64,000 bases of DNA. It comes from Novosphingobium clariflavum. GTDB taxonomy: Bacteria; Pseudomonadota; Alphaproteobacteria; Sphingomonadales; Sphingomonadaceae. The stretch lies in NCBI RefSeq assembly GCF_026420865.1, contig NZ_JAPCWC010000020.1, positions 1 to 64,000 on the forward strand, read 5' to 3'. How positions within the stretch are numbered: the first letter of the stretch is position 1; each line of letters starts with the position of its first letter. This document shows, piece by piece, positions 39,857-49,553 of the stretch. The position numbers were made by a program, and so were the translations under genes. The notes under the pieces were generated by a model. It was given only the letters and a program-made list of their open reading frames with translations, had not been told where the DNA came from and did no database searches.

Positions 39857-41299
39857 ATGCTTGCGGACGTCACGGTCGACGGCAGGCCGGAAAGCCAGTT
39901 CCGCCTCGCGATCGAGTCCATGCTGCGCGCCGGCGACGCCGACCAGGCCGCCCGCGCGCTCAAGGCCGAACTCGGCTACTTGTGCGGCCAGGGTCAGCCC
40001 CTGCCCGCGCGCTTCCGGTTCATCGCCGCCTCGGAACTCGAAGTCACCGGCTGGGACCGCCTGATCGAACGGATCGGCGAACTCGACAGCCCCGGCGACC
40101 CGATCACCGCGATCGGCATCGATGTCTGCGGAATGCAGGCGGGCTTCGGCGGCGCCCCCACCCTCGCATTCGAGACCACATATTATACCGACCAGGCCTG
40201 GGGCTTCTCCCACGCCGACCGCGACGGACTCTGCGCCGGCTATACCGGCACGACCAATGCCTGGCAGGGGGCTTTCGAGGATCTCGACGACACCTTGCGG
40301 GTAGCCGGGCTCGACGATCTCAACGCCGTGATCGCCGCGCTTGAGAACCATTGCCGCAGCGGCAGCGCAACACCGGAGGAACAGCGCGGCTTCGTGGTCG
40401 GCGCCTGTTATCTTGCCGTGCTGGTCCACCAGGCCGTGCGCGACAAGGTTGCCGCCGAGGGACTTCCCCGCGCCATGGCAGTGCTGGTGGGCAGCAACGA
40501 GGCCTATCCCTGGTTCGAGGCCCCGGCCGCGACCGCGCGCGATGGCTTCGTGTCGGCCGAACCGGCGCCCACCGCGCGCGGGATCGGCGCCGTGCTGGAG
40601 CGCCGCCCGCTGGATCTGGGCGCGCATCTTGCCGCGATGCCCGCGCCGCGCCCACACCTGCCCTCTGCGGACCTGACCTCTTCGGATCTGGCCTCTTCGG
40701 ATCTTGCGCGGCCCGACCCGCTGCCGTCCGACCTGCAGCCCACCGAACTCCCGGCGCCGATCTTCGACACCGGCCGCGCGCCTTTCGCACCGCCGCTGGC
40801 GCAGGAAGAGGCATCGACCGAGACCGCGCAGCCCCTGTTCGGCGCCTCCCTGCAGCCCCCGTCCACCGACGAGCCGCCCGCCAGCGTGTTCCGCCAGTTC
40901 CCGCAGGCACAGGAACGGATCGACTTTGGCGCCGCCGATTTCGAGGCAGCCGGCTTCGACGACTGGCCCGCCGAAACACAGCACCATGACCTCGAAAGCG
41001 AGGAAATGGAGGAGCTGGCCGCGACCGACGCCGCAACCGACTATGCCGCGCTCGACGGCCTGCGCATGGCGGCGACCGCCACGCCTGCGGCGGCCCCTCT
41101 CCCGGTTCTCGAACCCGCACGCGAACCGGCGCCGGCCCATGAGGACGAGGAAGCGCTGCACCTGCCGCCGCCGGGCATCCACGTCACCGGCACCCAGCTG
41201 CGCCGCCGCTTCGTCGACCGCGAGACCATCGCCATCGAGGAAGAGCGTCCGGCCAGCCTGTTAAGCAGCCTGCTCGAACGCCTGTTCGGCAAAAAATAG
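39857..41299 (+). CDS. hypothetical protein with Pro/Ala/Asp-rich middle region
   Basis: ATG 39857 is preceded by GGAGAAAG. The 480-residue product has a globular N-terminal part (residues 1 to about 240; AALKAELGYLCGQGQ, ETTYYTDQAWGFSHADRDGLCAGYTG). A long acidic low-complexity stretch follows with a repeated SSDLASSDLARPD pattern and ends in a helical RPASLLSSLLERLFGKK. No catalytic motif is recognised. It is probably cytosolic and specific to sphingomonads. Confidence 0.6.
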   Translation: MLADVTVDGRPESQFRLAIESMLRAGDADQAARALKAELGYLCGQGQPLPARFRFIAASELEVTGWDRLIERIGELDSPGDPITAIGIDVCGMQAGFGGAPTLAFETTYYTDQAWGFSHADRDGLCAGYTGTTNAWQGAFEDLDDTLRVAGLDDLNAVIAALENHCRSGSATPEEQRGFVVGACYLAVLVHQAVRDKVAAEGLPRAMAVLVGSNEAYPWFEAPAATARDGFVSAEPAPTARGIGAVLERRPLDLGAHLAAMPAPRPHLPSADLTSSDLASSDLARPDPLPSDLQPTELPAPIFDTGRAPFAPPLAQEEASTETAQPLFGASLQPPSTDEPPASVFRQFPQAQERIDFGAADFEAAGFDDWPAETQHHDLESEEMEELAATDAATDYAALDGLRMAATATPAAAPLPVLEPAREPAPAHEDEEALHLPPPGIHVTGTQLRRRFVDRETIAIEEERPASLLSSLLERLFGKK

Positions 41300-41390
41300 C
41301 GTCGCCGCCGGATTTCTCCGACAAAACTGAGAGTCGGACCGGTCGGGGAGATTGATCCCCCGCCCGGTTCGGCGTAACGCCGCAGTCGCA

Positions 41391-42584
41391 ATGATCATTC
41401 ACCCGCTTATTACAAAGACGGAAGAGCTCTCCGCTCTGTGCGAACGCCTCGCGAAATCGGATTTCGTGACGGTGGATACCGAGTTCATGCGCGAGAACAC
41501 CTATTGGCCCGAACTCTGCCTCGTGCAGATCGCCAATACCGAGGAAGCCGCCGCCGTCGATCCGAAGGCGGACGGGCTCGACCTGTCTCCGCTGCTCGAC
41601 CTGCTGACCGACAACGAGGACGTGCTCAAGGTCTTCCACGCCGGCGGCCAGGACGTCGAAATCATCTACAACTTCACCGGCCGTACCCCGCACCCGATCT
41701 TCGACACGCAGATCGCGATGATGGCAATCAGCCAGTCGGAGCAGATCGGCTATTCGAACCTGGTCGAATCGTGGCAGGGCCTGACCATCGACAAGGGCGC
41801 CCGCTTCACCGACTGGTCGCGCCGCCCGCTGACCGAACGCCAGATCGAATACGCCATCGGCGACGTCACCCATCTGGCCAAGATCTTCCCCAAGATCCTC
41901 AAGCGCCTGATGAAGACCGGCCGCGGCCAGTGGCTCGACCAGGAAATGGAAAAGCTGGCCGATCCGGCCAACTACCGCAACGATCCCACCGAGGCGTGGA
42001 AGCGCATCAAGGCCGCCGGCCGCAACGCCGCCATGCTCGGCCGCCTCAAGGCCATCGCCGAATGGCGCGAGATCGAGGCGCAGGGCAAGAACATCCCGCG
42101 CGGCCGCATCGCCCGCGACGAGACACTGGCCGACCTCGCCAGCCACCCGCCCAAGCAGCAGTCGGACCTTGCCAAGGTGCGCGGCCTCTCGCAGGGCTGG
42201 AAGGACAACGACATCGGCAAGCGCCTGATGAACACCATCGCCAAGTCGTCGCCGCTGACCGATGACGAGATGCCGCCGCGCGCCCCGCGCGGTGCGCCGC
42301 TCGGCAAGGAAGGCTCGCTGGTGGCGGACCTGCTCAAGCTGCTGCTCAAGATCCGTGCGCGCGAGATCGACGTGGCCGCCCGCCTGCTGGCGCGCAGCGA
42401 AGACCTCGAACTGCTGGCCGCCGGCGTGCGCAAGAACCTGCCGATCCTGGAAGGCTGGCGCTACGAAGTCTTCGGCCATGACGCGCTCGACCTCGTCGAG
42501 GGCAAGCTCGCCTTCGCGGTCGTCGACGGCAAGCTGAAGATGACTCGTGTCGAAGATGCGGAGGAGGTGCCGGTCACCGAGTGA
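41391..42584 (+). CDS. rnd: ribonuclease D
   Basis: From ATG 41391 the 397-residue protein has the DEDD 3'-5' exonuclease domain: VDTEF (residues 21-25), IFDTQIA and a YAIGDVTHL segment. A C-terminal HRDC-like helical region follows (AEWREIEAQGKNIPRGRIARDE). It trims 3' ends of tRNA precursors and other structured RNAs. Length is normal. Confidence 0.9.
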   Translation: MIIHPLITKTEELSALCERLAKSDFVTVDTEFMRENTYWPELCLVQIANTEEAAAVDPKADGLDLSPLLDLLTDNEDVLKVFHAGGQDVEIIYNFTGRTPHPIFDTQIAMMAISQSEQIGYSNLVESWQGLTIDKGARFTDWSRRPLTERQIEYAIGDVTHLAKIFPKILKRLMKTGRGQWLDQEMEKLADPANYRNDPTEAWKRIKAAGRNAAMLGRLKAIAEWREIEAQGKNIPRGRIARDETLADLASHPPKQQSDLAKVRGLSQGWKDNDIGKRLMNTIAKSSPLTDDEMPPRAPRGAPLGKEGSLVADLLKLLLKIRAREIDVAARLLARSEDLELLAAGVRKNLPILEGWRYEVFGHDALDLVEGKLAFAVVDGKLKMTRVEDAEEVPVTE

Positions 42585-42657
42585 CCGGCCTGCCCCCAAT
42601 TCACGGACCGCGCGCAAATGGTTGGCGAAGCGCCCCTCTTCGTGCGATAGCCCGCGC

Positions 42658-43554
42658 GTGACCGTCTATCAGCCCACGCTCAAGCAGCTTCAGTACCTTG
42701 TCTCGCTTCATGAGCATGGCCATTTCGGCCGTGCCGCGGATGCCTGCTTCGTCTCGCAGTCCACGCTTTCGGCGGGCCTGCGCGATCTGGAGGCGCTGCT
42801 CGGCGTCACCCTGGTCGAACGCACCAAGCGCGCGGTGCGCTTCACCCCGCTGGGCAATGCCGTCGTCGAAAAAGCCCACCGCATCCTGCGCGAGACCGAG
42901 GAACTGTCCGATCTCGTGCAGTCGAGTGGAAAGCCGCTCTCGGGCGAAGTGCGCATGAGCGTGATCCCGACGATCGCGCCGTTCCTGCTACCCCGCATGC
43001 TGCCGCGCCTGCGCCGCGAGCGCCCGAACCTCAAGCTGTTCCTGCGCGAGGAACCCAGCCAGGCCGCCATCGAATCGCTCCACCACGGCCGCGCCGACTG
43101 CGTGCTGCTCGCCCTGCCCTACGCCACCGGCGAAGTGGAGAAGGAGACCATCGAGCTGGATGCCTTCTACGTCGCTTTCCCCAGCGACGATCCGCGCAAC
43201 CCGCCCGAGGAAGTCGGCCCCGACATCATCGACGAGCATCGCCTGCTGCTGCTGGAAGACGGGCACTGTCTGAAAGACCACGCACTGGCGGCCTGCAACC
43301 GCCCGGAACTGCGCGCTTCGGCGACGATGATCGGCACCAGCCTGCACACCCTGGTGCAGATGGTCGACAACGGGCTCGGCCTGACGATGCTGCCGGAAAT
43401 GGCCATCGATGCCGGTATCCTGAACGGCACCAATGTGGTCGCCCGCCCGCTCAATTCCCCCCACGCCAACCGCGAGATCGCGCTGGTCTGGCGCCGCAAT
43501 TCGCCGCGCGCGGAAGAATTCCGGCTGCTCGCGGACGAACTGCGCGCCGGTTAG
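42658..43554 (+). CDS. oxyR: LysR-type hydrogen peroxide sensor, OxyR-like
   Basis: From GTG 42658 the product has 298 residues. It has an N-terminal LysR helix-turn-helix (FGRAADACFVSQSTLSAGLRDLE) and a substrate domain. Two cysteines in LLEDGHCLKDHALAACNR (residues 204 and 213) have the spacing of the redox pair of E. coli OxyR. Oxidation to a disulfide should switch on peroxide defence genes. It follows rnd by about 70 nt. Confidence 0.85.
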   Translation: MTVYQPTLKQLQYLVSLHEHGHFGRAADACFVSQSTLSAGLRDLEALLGVTLVERTKRAVRFTPLGNAVVEKAHRILRETEELSDLVQSSGKPLSGEVRMSVIPTIAPFLLPRMLPRLRRERPNLKLFLREEPSQAAIESLHHGRADCVLLALPYATGEVEKETIELDAFYVAFPSDDPRNPPEEVGPDIIDEHRLLLLEDGHCLKDHALAACNRPELRASATMIGTSLHTLVQMVDNGLGLTMLPEMAIDAGILNGTNVVARPLNSPHANREIALVWRRNSPRAEEFRLLADELRAG

Positions 43555-43610
43555 GGCGTTTTCCGATCCGACCCCGTCGGGTCAATTGCTCCAGGATTTT
43601 GTGTCTGGGC

Positions 43611-43654
43611 GGTTTCCGGTTCGTCAGGTGGTTCCACCTGATGAACCCGAAACC
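43611..43654. terminator. long imperfect hairpin between convergent oxyR and MFS genes
   Basis: GGTTTC-C-GGTTC-G-TCAGGTGG pairs with CCACCTGA-T-GAACC-C-GAAACC around a TT loop, giving 19 pairs with two single mismatches. It fills the gap between two convergent stop codons. It may terminate in both directions or be a dispersed REP-type hairpin; no clear T-run is present. Confidence 0.5.
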
Positions 43655-43657
43655 GCG

Positions 43658-44872
43658 CTAACCCCGGCGGCGCAGCCCCTGCAGCGCCATGCCAACCGAA
43701 GCGATGGCGATGCCCAGCATCGTCACCCCGCTCCAGCCCCAGTGGTGCCAGACCACCGTCGCCGCGCCCGAACTCACCGCACCGGCCAGGAACATCGTGC
43801 CCATGTAGACGGTGTTGATGCGCGAGCGCGCTTCGGGACGCAGGGCATAGATGATGCTCTGGTTGGAAATCTGGCTGGCCTGGATCGCGAAGTCGAGCAC
43901 CAGGACGCCGATCACCAGCCCGGCGATCGAGGTCCAGAATGCAAAGATCAGCCAGGAAGCCAGCGTGAACGCGCTTGCCGCCACGATCACCATGTGCGGC
44001 CCCCGGCGATCGGCGATCCGGCCCGCGATCGGCGCGGCCAGCACCCCGGCTGCACCGAGAATACCGAACAGCCCGGCCACTTCCGACCCGAGCCCGAAGC
44101 GCGGTTCCTGCAAATGCAGTGCCAGGATCGTCCAGAACACGCTGAACACGCCGAACTGGGTGCACTGAGTGAAGGTGGCGAGGCGCAGCGCGGGAAATTC
44201 GCGCCACAGCCCCCAGAGCGAGACCAGCAGCCCGCCATAGCCCATGCCCGCAGGCTTGGGCTGGCTGCGCGGCAATTGCCAGGCGAGCAGCCCGGCAGTT
44301 CCCAGCGCCAGCGGCACCGCCAGCGCGAACATCGCCCGCCAGCCGAACTCGGCGCCCACGAATCCGGCCAGGGTGCGGCTCAGGAGGATGCCGCAGAGCA
44401 GCCCGGCCATGACCGTTCCGACCACCGAGCCGCGCTTGTCCTCCGGCGCGAGGTTCGCCGCAAGCGGCACGATCTGCTGCGCCACCGAGGCGAGCAGGCC
44501 GACCACCAGCGATGCCGCCAGCACCATCGCCCCGCTCGGCGCCGCGGCGACCAGCGCCAGTCCGATCGCCAGGGCAATGCACTGGAGGACGATCAGCCGC
44601 TTGCGCTCGACCAGATCGCCGAGGGGAACCAGCAGCACGAGGCCCGCCGCATAGCCCAGCTGCGTGGCGGTCGGCACGTAGGTGATCGCGGCGCCGGGAA
44701 CATCACGCTCCATCAGGCCGAGCATGGGCTGGCCGTAATAGATGTTGGCGACCGTCAGCCCCGCCGAGGCCGCCAGCGCGAACACCAGCGCGCGACCGAA
44801 TTTCCGAGGCTTCGGATCCGGATTGCGGAACTGGGCGGCAAGCAGGCGACGAGAGGCGGTGATGGGATTCAT
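43658..44872 (-). CDS. MFS efflux transporter
   Basis: From ATG 44872 the 404-residue protein has 12 predicted membrane helices. An MFS loop motif lies between helices 2 and 3 (PLGDLVERKRLI), with a similar one after helix 8 (GRIADRRGP). It resembles drug or sugar exporters of the DHA1 type. The substrate cannot be read from sequence. It is convergent with oxyR, so regulation by OxyR is not implied. Confidence 0.85.
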   Translation of the reverse strand: MNPITASRRLLAAQFRNPDPKPRKFGRALVFALAASAGLTVANIYYGQPMLGLMERDVPGAAITYVPTATQLGYAAGLVLLVPLGDLVERKRLIVLQCIALAIGLALVAAAPSGAMVLAASLVVGLLASVAQQIVPLAANLAPEDKRGSVVGTVMAGLLCGILLSRTLAGFVGAEFGWRAMFALAVPLALGTAGLLAWQLPRSQPKPAGMGYGGLLVSLWGLWREFPALRLATFTQCTQFGVFSVFWTILALHLQEPRFGLGSEVAGLFGILGAAGVLAAPIAGRIADRRGPHMVIVAASAFTLASWLIFAFWTSIAGLVIGVLVLDFAIQASQISNQSIIYALRPEARSRINTVYMGTMFLAGAVSSGAATVVWHHWGWSGVTMLGIAIASVGMALQGLRRRG

Positions 44873-45039
44873 CCTTGCGATAGTGATGTCCCCCGACTGC
44901 GCAGCCACCTGACGCAGGCAAACGCTTGAGCCAAACGCAACAAGCGCACTCCGAATAGCGTTTTTTGCAACCAGAGGCGGGCCATCGCTCCTGCCGCGAG
45001 GAGCCAGCCGCTCATGTTCGCAGGGCGCGATCGCCGCGC

Positions 45040-45633
45040 TCAATCCATGTGCTTGAGGCCGACCCGCAGGTAGTCCCAGCCGGTGATCAGCGTCAGCACG
45101 GCCGCGCCCCACAAGGTGGTCAGACCCACCGTGTGCGGCACATTGATCGCCAGCGCGCCGAGATCGAGGTTCCACCACGGCATCGCGGCGCCGAGAATCA
45201 GCGCACCGAGCGAGATCATCTGGAACGTCGTCTTCCACTTGGCGAGCCGGCTGACCGGCACCGAAACCTGCAATCCGCCGAGGAATTCACGCAGCCCCGA
45301 AACCGCGATCTCGCGCACGAGAATGATCAGCCCGGCGATGACATGCATGTCGCCCACGTAAGGGCCGGTGAGGACACCCTGCGCAGTCAGCACGAGGATC
45401 ACCGCCGCGACCATGATCTTGTCGGCGATCGGATCGAGGAACACGCCGAGCTTGGACACCGCCCCGCTCGACCGGGCGAGATAGCCGTCGAAATAGTCGG
45501 TAATGCCCATCAGGCAGTAGAGCGCGAAAGCCAGACCATAGCCGAATTCCCATTTCGGCCACCACAGCAGGAAGGCCAGAAGCGGCATCGCGACAATGCG
45601 GGAGAGCGTGAGGATATTCGGCAAGGTAAGCAT
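45040..45633 (-). CDS. pgsA: CDP-diacylglycerol-glycerol-3-phosphate phosphatidyltransferase
   Basis: The 197-residue membrane enzyme has the CDP-alcohol phosphotransferase signature: DYFDGYLARSSGAVSKLGVFLDPIADK, with the Asp cluster spaced D-G-AR-G-D-D. The first helix (LPNILTLSRIVAMPLLAFLL) is typical. It makes phosphatidylglycerophosphate, the committed step to PG and cardiolipin. Length is normal. Confidence 0.95.
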   Translation of the reverse strand: MLTLPNILTLSRIVAMPLLAFLLWWPKWEFGYGLAFALYCLMGITDYFDGYLARSSGAVSKLGVFLDPIADKIMVAAVILVLTAQGVLTGPYVGDMHVIAGLIILVREIAVSGLREFLGGLQVSVPVSRLAKWKTTFQMISLGALILGAAMPWWNLDLGALAINVPHTVGLTTLWGAAVLTLITGWDYLRVGLKHMD

Positions 45634-45869
45634 CGCCGCATAGCCATAGCGGCGATGTGCGCGTTTGAGAATGGAGGAGTGACAAAAGAGCCATCGGTTT
45701 TTCGGACGAAATCGGGGGAATGCGAATTGTTGCGGGGGGCTCCTCCCCCCGCGTCACCGCTGCCATGGACCTGCCGCACCCAAGAAAAAGCCGATCAGGG
45801 CTTGTGCGCTCGCCCTGTGGCATTAAGTGTCCCGGCACGAAGAGTGAGGCCGCCGATTTTTCCAACGAC

Positions 45870-47183
45870 ATGACCACGACGACCAAACTCATCCGCGCGA
45901 GGCGTTTCCTGCCGCTGTTCGTCACCCAGTTGCTCGGGGCGTTCAACGACAACCTGTTCAAGAACGCCATGGTGCTTTTCGTGGTCTATGGGGTCTACAA
46001 CTCCGAGGCCGCCGAAGCCCGTTTCAGCGCACTGGCCTCGGGCATTTTCGTGATCCCGTTCTTCCTGCTCTCCGCGCTCGCCGGGCAACTGGCCGACATG
46101 CGCGACAAGGCGAAGATCATCCGCGTCATCAAGGCCTGCGAAATCGCGATCATGGTCGTGGGCGGCACCGGCCTCGCGCTGGCCTGGCAACATGTCGCGC
46201 TCGACGCGCTGGCGATTCCGCTGATGCTGCTCGCGCTCTTCGCGATGGGCGTGCATTCGACCTTCTTCGGGCCGATCAAGTACGCGATCCTGCCCCAGCA
46301 CCTACGCGAAGGCGAAGTGCTTTCGGGCACCGGGCTGGTCGAGGCGGGAACCTATATCGCGGTGCTGGCCGGCACCATCGTTGCCGGCTGGATCAGCGTC
46401 GACCACGCCGCCATCCTGGTCGTGATCATCGCGATCCTCGGCTATGTCGCCGGCCGCAAGGTGCCTTCCGCCCCGCCGATGTGCACGCCCGAACCACTCG
46501 ATTTCCATGTCCTGCGCGCCTCGATCCGGCTCGTGCGCACGACGCTCAGTGATCGCCGCGTGTTCCTCGCGGTCTGCTCGATCAGCTTCTTCTGGGCGAT
46601 CGGCACCGTGCTGTTCATCCAGTTCCCGCCGCTGACCAAGAACATCCTCAATGCCAGCAAGGAAGTGGCCAGCCTGTTCCTGGTGATCTTCTCGGTGGGC
46701 GTGGCGATCGGCTCAATGGCGATCAATGCCCTGCTCAAGGGCACCGTTTCGGCGCGCTGGTCGCCGATCTCGGTGATCGGCATGGGCGCCTTCCTGATCG
46801 CCTTCCAGGAAGTCTGCGCGATCTGGCCGGGCCATCTGGCCACGGACCCGCTGATGAACGTCAGCACGTTCCTGGTCCAGCCGCTGGCACTGGCCTTGCT
46901 CGGCACGCTGCTGGGCATCGCGATCTGCGGCGGCATGTTTGTCGTGCCGCTCTATGCCTTCCTGACGACCTTCGTCGACAAGTCGCTGACGGCGCGGACG
47001 ATTGCCGCGAACAATATCGTCAACTCCGGCGCGATGGTGGTCGGCGCATTGGTGACCGGCGTGATGACCTGGCTGGGACTGCCGGTGGTGCAGCAAATGA
47101 TGGTCGTGGCGATTGCCTGCGGCGCCTCTGCCTGGCTCGGCTACCTGTTGTTCCGCGCCGAGAAGTCGGCCCACACGGCCTGA
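45870..47183 (+). CDS. MFS transporter, lysophospholipid transporter LplT-like
   Basis: From ATG 45870 the 437-residue protein has 12 membrane helices. The LplT hallmark LLGAFNDNLFKNAMVLF near the N-terminus and HSTFFGPIKYAILPQHL are present. LplT flips lysophospholipids inward for reacylation. The acyltransferase-ACP synthetase that often accompanies it is not fused here. The long upstream in-frame extension lacks a ribosome site. Confidence 0.85.
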   Translation: MTTTTKLIRARRFLPLFVTQLLGAFNDNLFKNAMVLFVVYGVYNSEAAEARFSALASGIFVIPFFLLSALAGQLADMRDKAKIIRVIKACEIAIMVVGGTGLALAWQHVALDALAIPLMLLALFAMGVHSTFFGPIKYAILPQHLREGEVLSGTGLVEAGTYIAVLAGTIVAGWISVDHAAILVVIIAILGYVAGRKVPSAPPMCTPEPLDFHVLRASIRLVRTTLSDRRVFLAVCSISFFWAIGTVLFIQFPPLTKNILNASKEVASLFLVIFSVGVAIGSMAINALLKGTVSARWSPISVIGMGAFLIAFQEVCAIWPGHLATDPLMNVSTFLVQPLALALLGTLLGIAICGGMFVVPLYAFLTTFVDKSLTARTIAANNIVNSGAMVVGALVTGVMTWLGLPVVQQMMVVAIACGASAWLGYLLFRAEKSAHTA

Positions 47184-47235
47184 GTGCGGGGGCTGACCGC
47201 GCCGCATGACTGCGGGGGCTGATGCCGACCTGCAA

Positions 47236-47463
47236 TCAGGCGATGAAGACCACGATCGCGACCAGCGAAGCGCAATAGGCGGACAGGAAGCCGCGCCAAT
47301 CAGCGCCGCTGAGCCGCCAGGCACAGCGTGCCTGCTCGTTTTCAGCCGCCTCGACATCCGCCGGAAACGGCGCCGTGCAGACGCGGGGAGAAAGCGTGCG
47401 CCGGAACGGATGCCGGGCGGATTCGCTGGTGAGCACAAGCGTGCGGCGTTGCAATCGTCTCAT
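47236..47463 (-). CDS. small membrane-anchored hypothetical protein
   Basis: From ATG 47463 the 75-residue product is basic at the N-terminus and ends in one membrane helix (RGFLSAYCASLVAIVVFIA). No clear ribosome site precedes the start, and the gene is short, so support is moderate at best. Confidence 0.35.
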   Translation of the reverse strand: MRRLQRRTLVLTSESARHPFRRTLSPRVCTAPFPADVEAAENEQARCAWRLSGADWRGFLSAYCASLVAIVVFIA

Positions 47464-47581
47464 GGCGGCAAGATTAAGACTTTGTTTACCGTCTTGCCAG
47501 ACACCCGAAACGGGACATCCCAAATCGGGACGGACGCGCCGCAAATCGCGCTTTCAAACCTTTAACATCCAAGGATTTCTC

Positions 47582-47613
47582 AAAAGAAAGGGCCGCCTTT
47601 CGGCAGCCCTTTC
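47582..47613 (-). terminator. rho-independent terminator after csbD
   Basis: On the minus strand GAAAGGGCTGCC-GAAA-GGCGGCCCTTTC forms a 12-bp stem with a GNRA tetraloop and is followed by TTTTG. It lies 25 nt downstream of the csbD stop. Confidence 0.85.
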
Positions 47614-47637
47614 GAACGTCGATGAAGGATAGGCCGG

Positions 47638-47820
47638 TCAGATACGGTCGCCAAGCGCGCCCTTGACCTTGCCGAGGCCCTGCTGAAGCTCGCCCTTCTT
47701 TTCCTGGACCTTGCCCTCGGCCTTCTGCGCCGGGTCATTGCGGACATCGCCCGCGACCTGCTTGGCATTACCGGCGATCTCGTTACCGAGGCCCTTGATG
47801 GTGTCCTTGAGCTGTCCCAT
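47638..47820 (-). CDS. CsbD family stress-response protein
   Basis: From ATG 47820 the 60-residue protein is highly charged and helical (GQLKDTIKGLGNEIAGNAKQVAGDVRNDPAQKAEGKVQEKKGELQ), a clear CsbD family member. These abundant small proteins are induced by general stress in many bacteria, with no known enzyme activity. A good terminator follows. Confidence 0.85.
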   Translation of the reverse strand: MGQLKDTIKGLGNEIAGNAKQVAGDVRNDPAQKAEGKVQEKKGELQQGLGKVKGALGDRI

Positions 47821-47931
47821 GGCTGTTCTCCTTGGTCTGGCGCGGCAAACTATCGCCGCGTTCACAAAGGGAAAAGCGATTGGCCCGCGGCTCGGTTGCC
47901 GCCGCTGCGCCGAACCGTGCCGCGAGCGCGT

Positions 47932-48345
47932 TCAGCGTTCGGAGAGCGCCAGGATGTAGTCCCATTCCTCAGCCGTCACTTCCGCCACCGACAGACGCGA
48001 GAGCCGGATCATCTCCATTTCGGCAAGCCGGGGATCGGCCTTGATCTGCGCTAGCGTGACCGGACGCCGCAGCTTTCGCACCGGCTTGACCTTGACCGCC
48101 GCCCACTTGCCCTCCGCATCGCTGGGATCGGCGAGCCCCGACACGCTGATCACGGCGATGCCGACGATCTCCTTGCCGATGTTGGAATGGTAGAAGAACG
48201 CCTCGTCGCCCACTTCCATGGCGCGCAGGTTGTTGGCCGCACGGTGGTTGCGCACGCCGTCCCAGGTGCCCTCGCCTTCCTTGACGAGGTCGGCCCAGCC
48301 GTAGGCATCGGGTTCGGACTTCATCAGCCAGTAGCGCTTCGCCAT
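47932..48345 (-). CDS. EVE domain protein (YTH-related fold)
   Basis: From MAKRYWLMKSEPD the 137-residue product is a full EVE domain: KSEPDAYGWADL, TWDGVRNHRAANNLRAM, DEAFFYHS, GIAVISV and WDYIL. EVE domains recognise modified bases and are fused to nucleases in some restriction systems. Stand-alone proteins of this kind are widespread in alphaproteobacteria, probably as modified-base readers. Confidence 0.9.
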   Translation of the reverse strand: MAKRYWLMKSEPDAYGWADLVKEGEGTWDGVRNHRAANNLRAMEVGDEAFFYHSNIGKEIVGIAVISVSGLADPSDAEGKWAAVKVKPVRKLRRPVTLAQIKADPRLAEMEMIRLSRLSVAEVTAEEWDYILALSER

Positions 48346-48487
48346 CGCGAGCCTTTCGAATTTTGATTTGGGACAGAAACTTTTATGGGGCGACATAGCA
48401 ATAGCAGCCGCGAAGACAACACCAGTGATTCGGCCCGTGCCAGTCGTTGATCTTCAAGCACTTCGACCGAATCCTGTTTGGAAGACC

Positions 48488-49426
48488 ATGATGAACCTTG
48501 CCCAGATTCCCGTCCTCAGCCTCGAATCCGACCGCGCCGAATTTGCCGCGCGCATCGGCGAGAGCTTCCGCACCTTCGGTTTTGCCATGGTCCGCGACCA
48601 TGGCATCGACCAGGCGCTGATCGACCGCGCCTGGGACCTGACCGCCCGCTTCTTCGCGCTGCCCGACGAGACGAAGCGCCAGTACTTCATCGCCGGCCAG
48701 GGCGGCGCGCGGGGCTACACCCCGTTCCGCACCGAAGTCGCCAAGGGCGCGACCGAGAAAGACCTCAAGGAATTCTGGCACGTCGGCCGCGACCTGCCCG
48801 CAGGCTCGCCGCTGGCCGCCTCGATGCCGCCGAACATCTGGCCCAACGAGATCGAAGGCTTCCAGGAGACCTTCACCGAACTTTACGCCCAGTTCGACAA
48901 GGCCGGCGCCGAAATCCTCTCCGCCATCGCGGTCGACCTCGGCCTCGACGCACGCTGGTTCGATCCGGCGATCGACGACGGCAACTCGGTCATGCGCCTG
49001 CTGCACTACCCGCCGGTGGGCGAAGGCGCGGGCGGCGCCATCCGCGCCGGCGCGCATGAGGACATCAACCTCATCACCCTGCTGCTCGGTGCCCAGGAAG
49101 CCGGGCTCGAACTGCTCGGCAAAAACGGCGAGTGGCTGTCGGTCGCCCCGCCCGAAGGCGCCGTGGTCATCAACATCGGCGACATGCTGCAGCGCCTGAC
49201 CAACCACGTGCTGCCCTCGACCACGCACCGCGTCCGCAATCCCGAAGGCGCACGCGCCGCGCACAGCCGTTACTCGATGCCCTTCTTCCTGCACTTGCGC
49301 AGCGACTTCCCGTTCAAGACGCTGGAACAGTGCATCACTCCGGAAAACCCGGACCGTTACCCGGTGAGCATCACCGCTGACGACTATCTGCAGGAACGCC
49401 TGCGCGAGATCGGCCTCAAGGCCTGA
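48488..49426 (+). CDS. isopenicillin N synthase-like Fe(II)/2-oxoglutarate oxygenase
   Basis: From ATG 48488 the 312-residue enzyme has the DIOX_N domain (IPVLSL...GFAMVRDHGID) and the 2OG-Fe(II) core. The iron ligands are in AHEDINL (His, Asp) and STTHRV (His), and RYSMPFF contributes the cosubstrate-binding Arg. It hydroxylates an unknown small substrate. Its length and motifs are typical; the name does not imply antibiotic synthesis. Confidence 0.85.
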   Translation: MMNLAQIPVLSLESDRAEFAARIGESFRTFGFAMVRDHGIDQALIDRAWDLTARFFALPDETKRQYFIAGQGGARGYTPFRTEVAKGATEKDLKEFWHVGRDLPAGSPLAASMPPNIWPNEIEGFQETFTELYAQFDKAGAEILSAIAVDLGLDARWFDPAIDDGNSVMRLLHYPPVGEGAGGAIRAGAHEDINLITLLLGAQEAGLELLGKNGEWLSVAPPEGAVVINIGDMLQRLTNHVLPSTTHRVRNPEGARAAHSRYSMPFFLHLRSDFPFKTLEQCITPENPDRYPVSITADDYLQERLREIGLKA

Positions 49427-49553
49427 AACCGGTGCCCCAGGGGAACGTCGCCAGGACGTCCCCCGGGCCCCTCCGGCTCCGGGGGACGCAAAACGGAGAT
49501 GACCGGGAACTTTCAGCGAGGCATCGCCGTTTTACGACTTTTGTCTGATCGTC

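Noticed and set aside
41184..42617. Minus-strand open frame of about 477 codons opposite rnd
   Set aside because: Shadow of ribonuclease D, whose exonuclease motifs are all on the plus strand.
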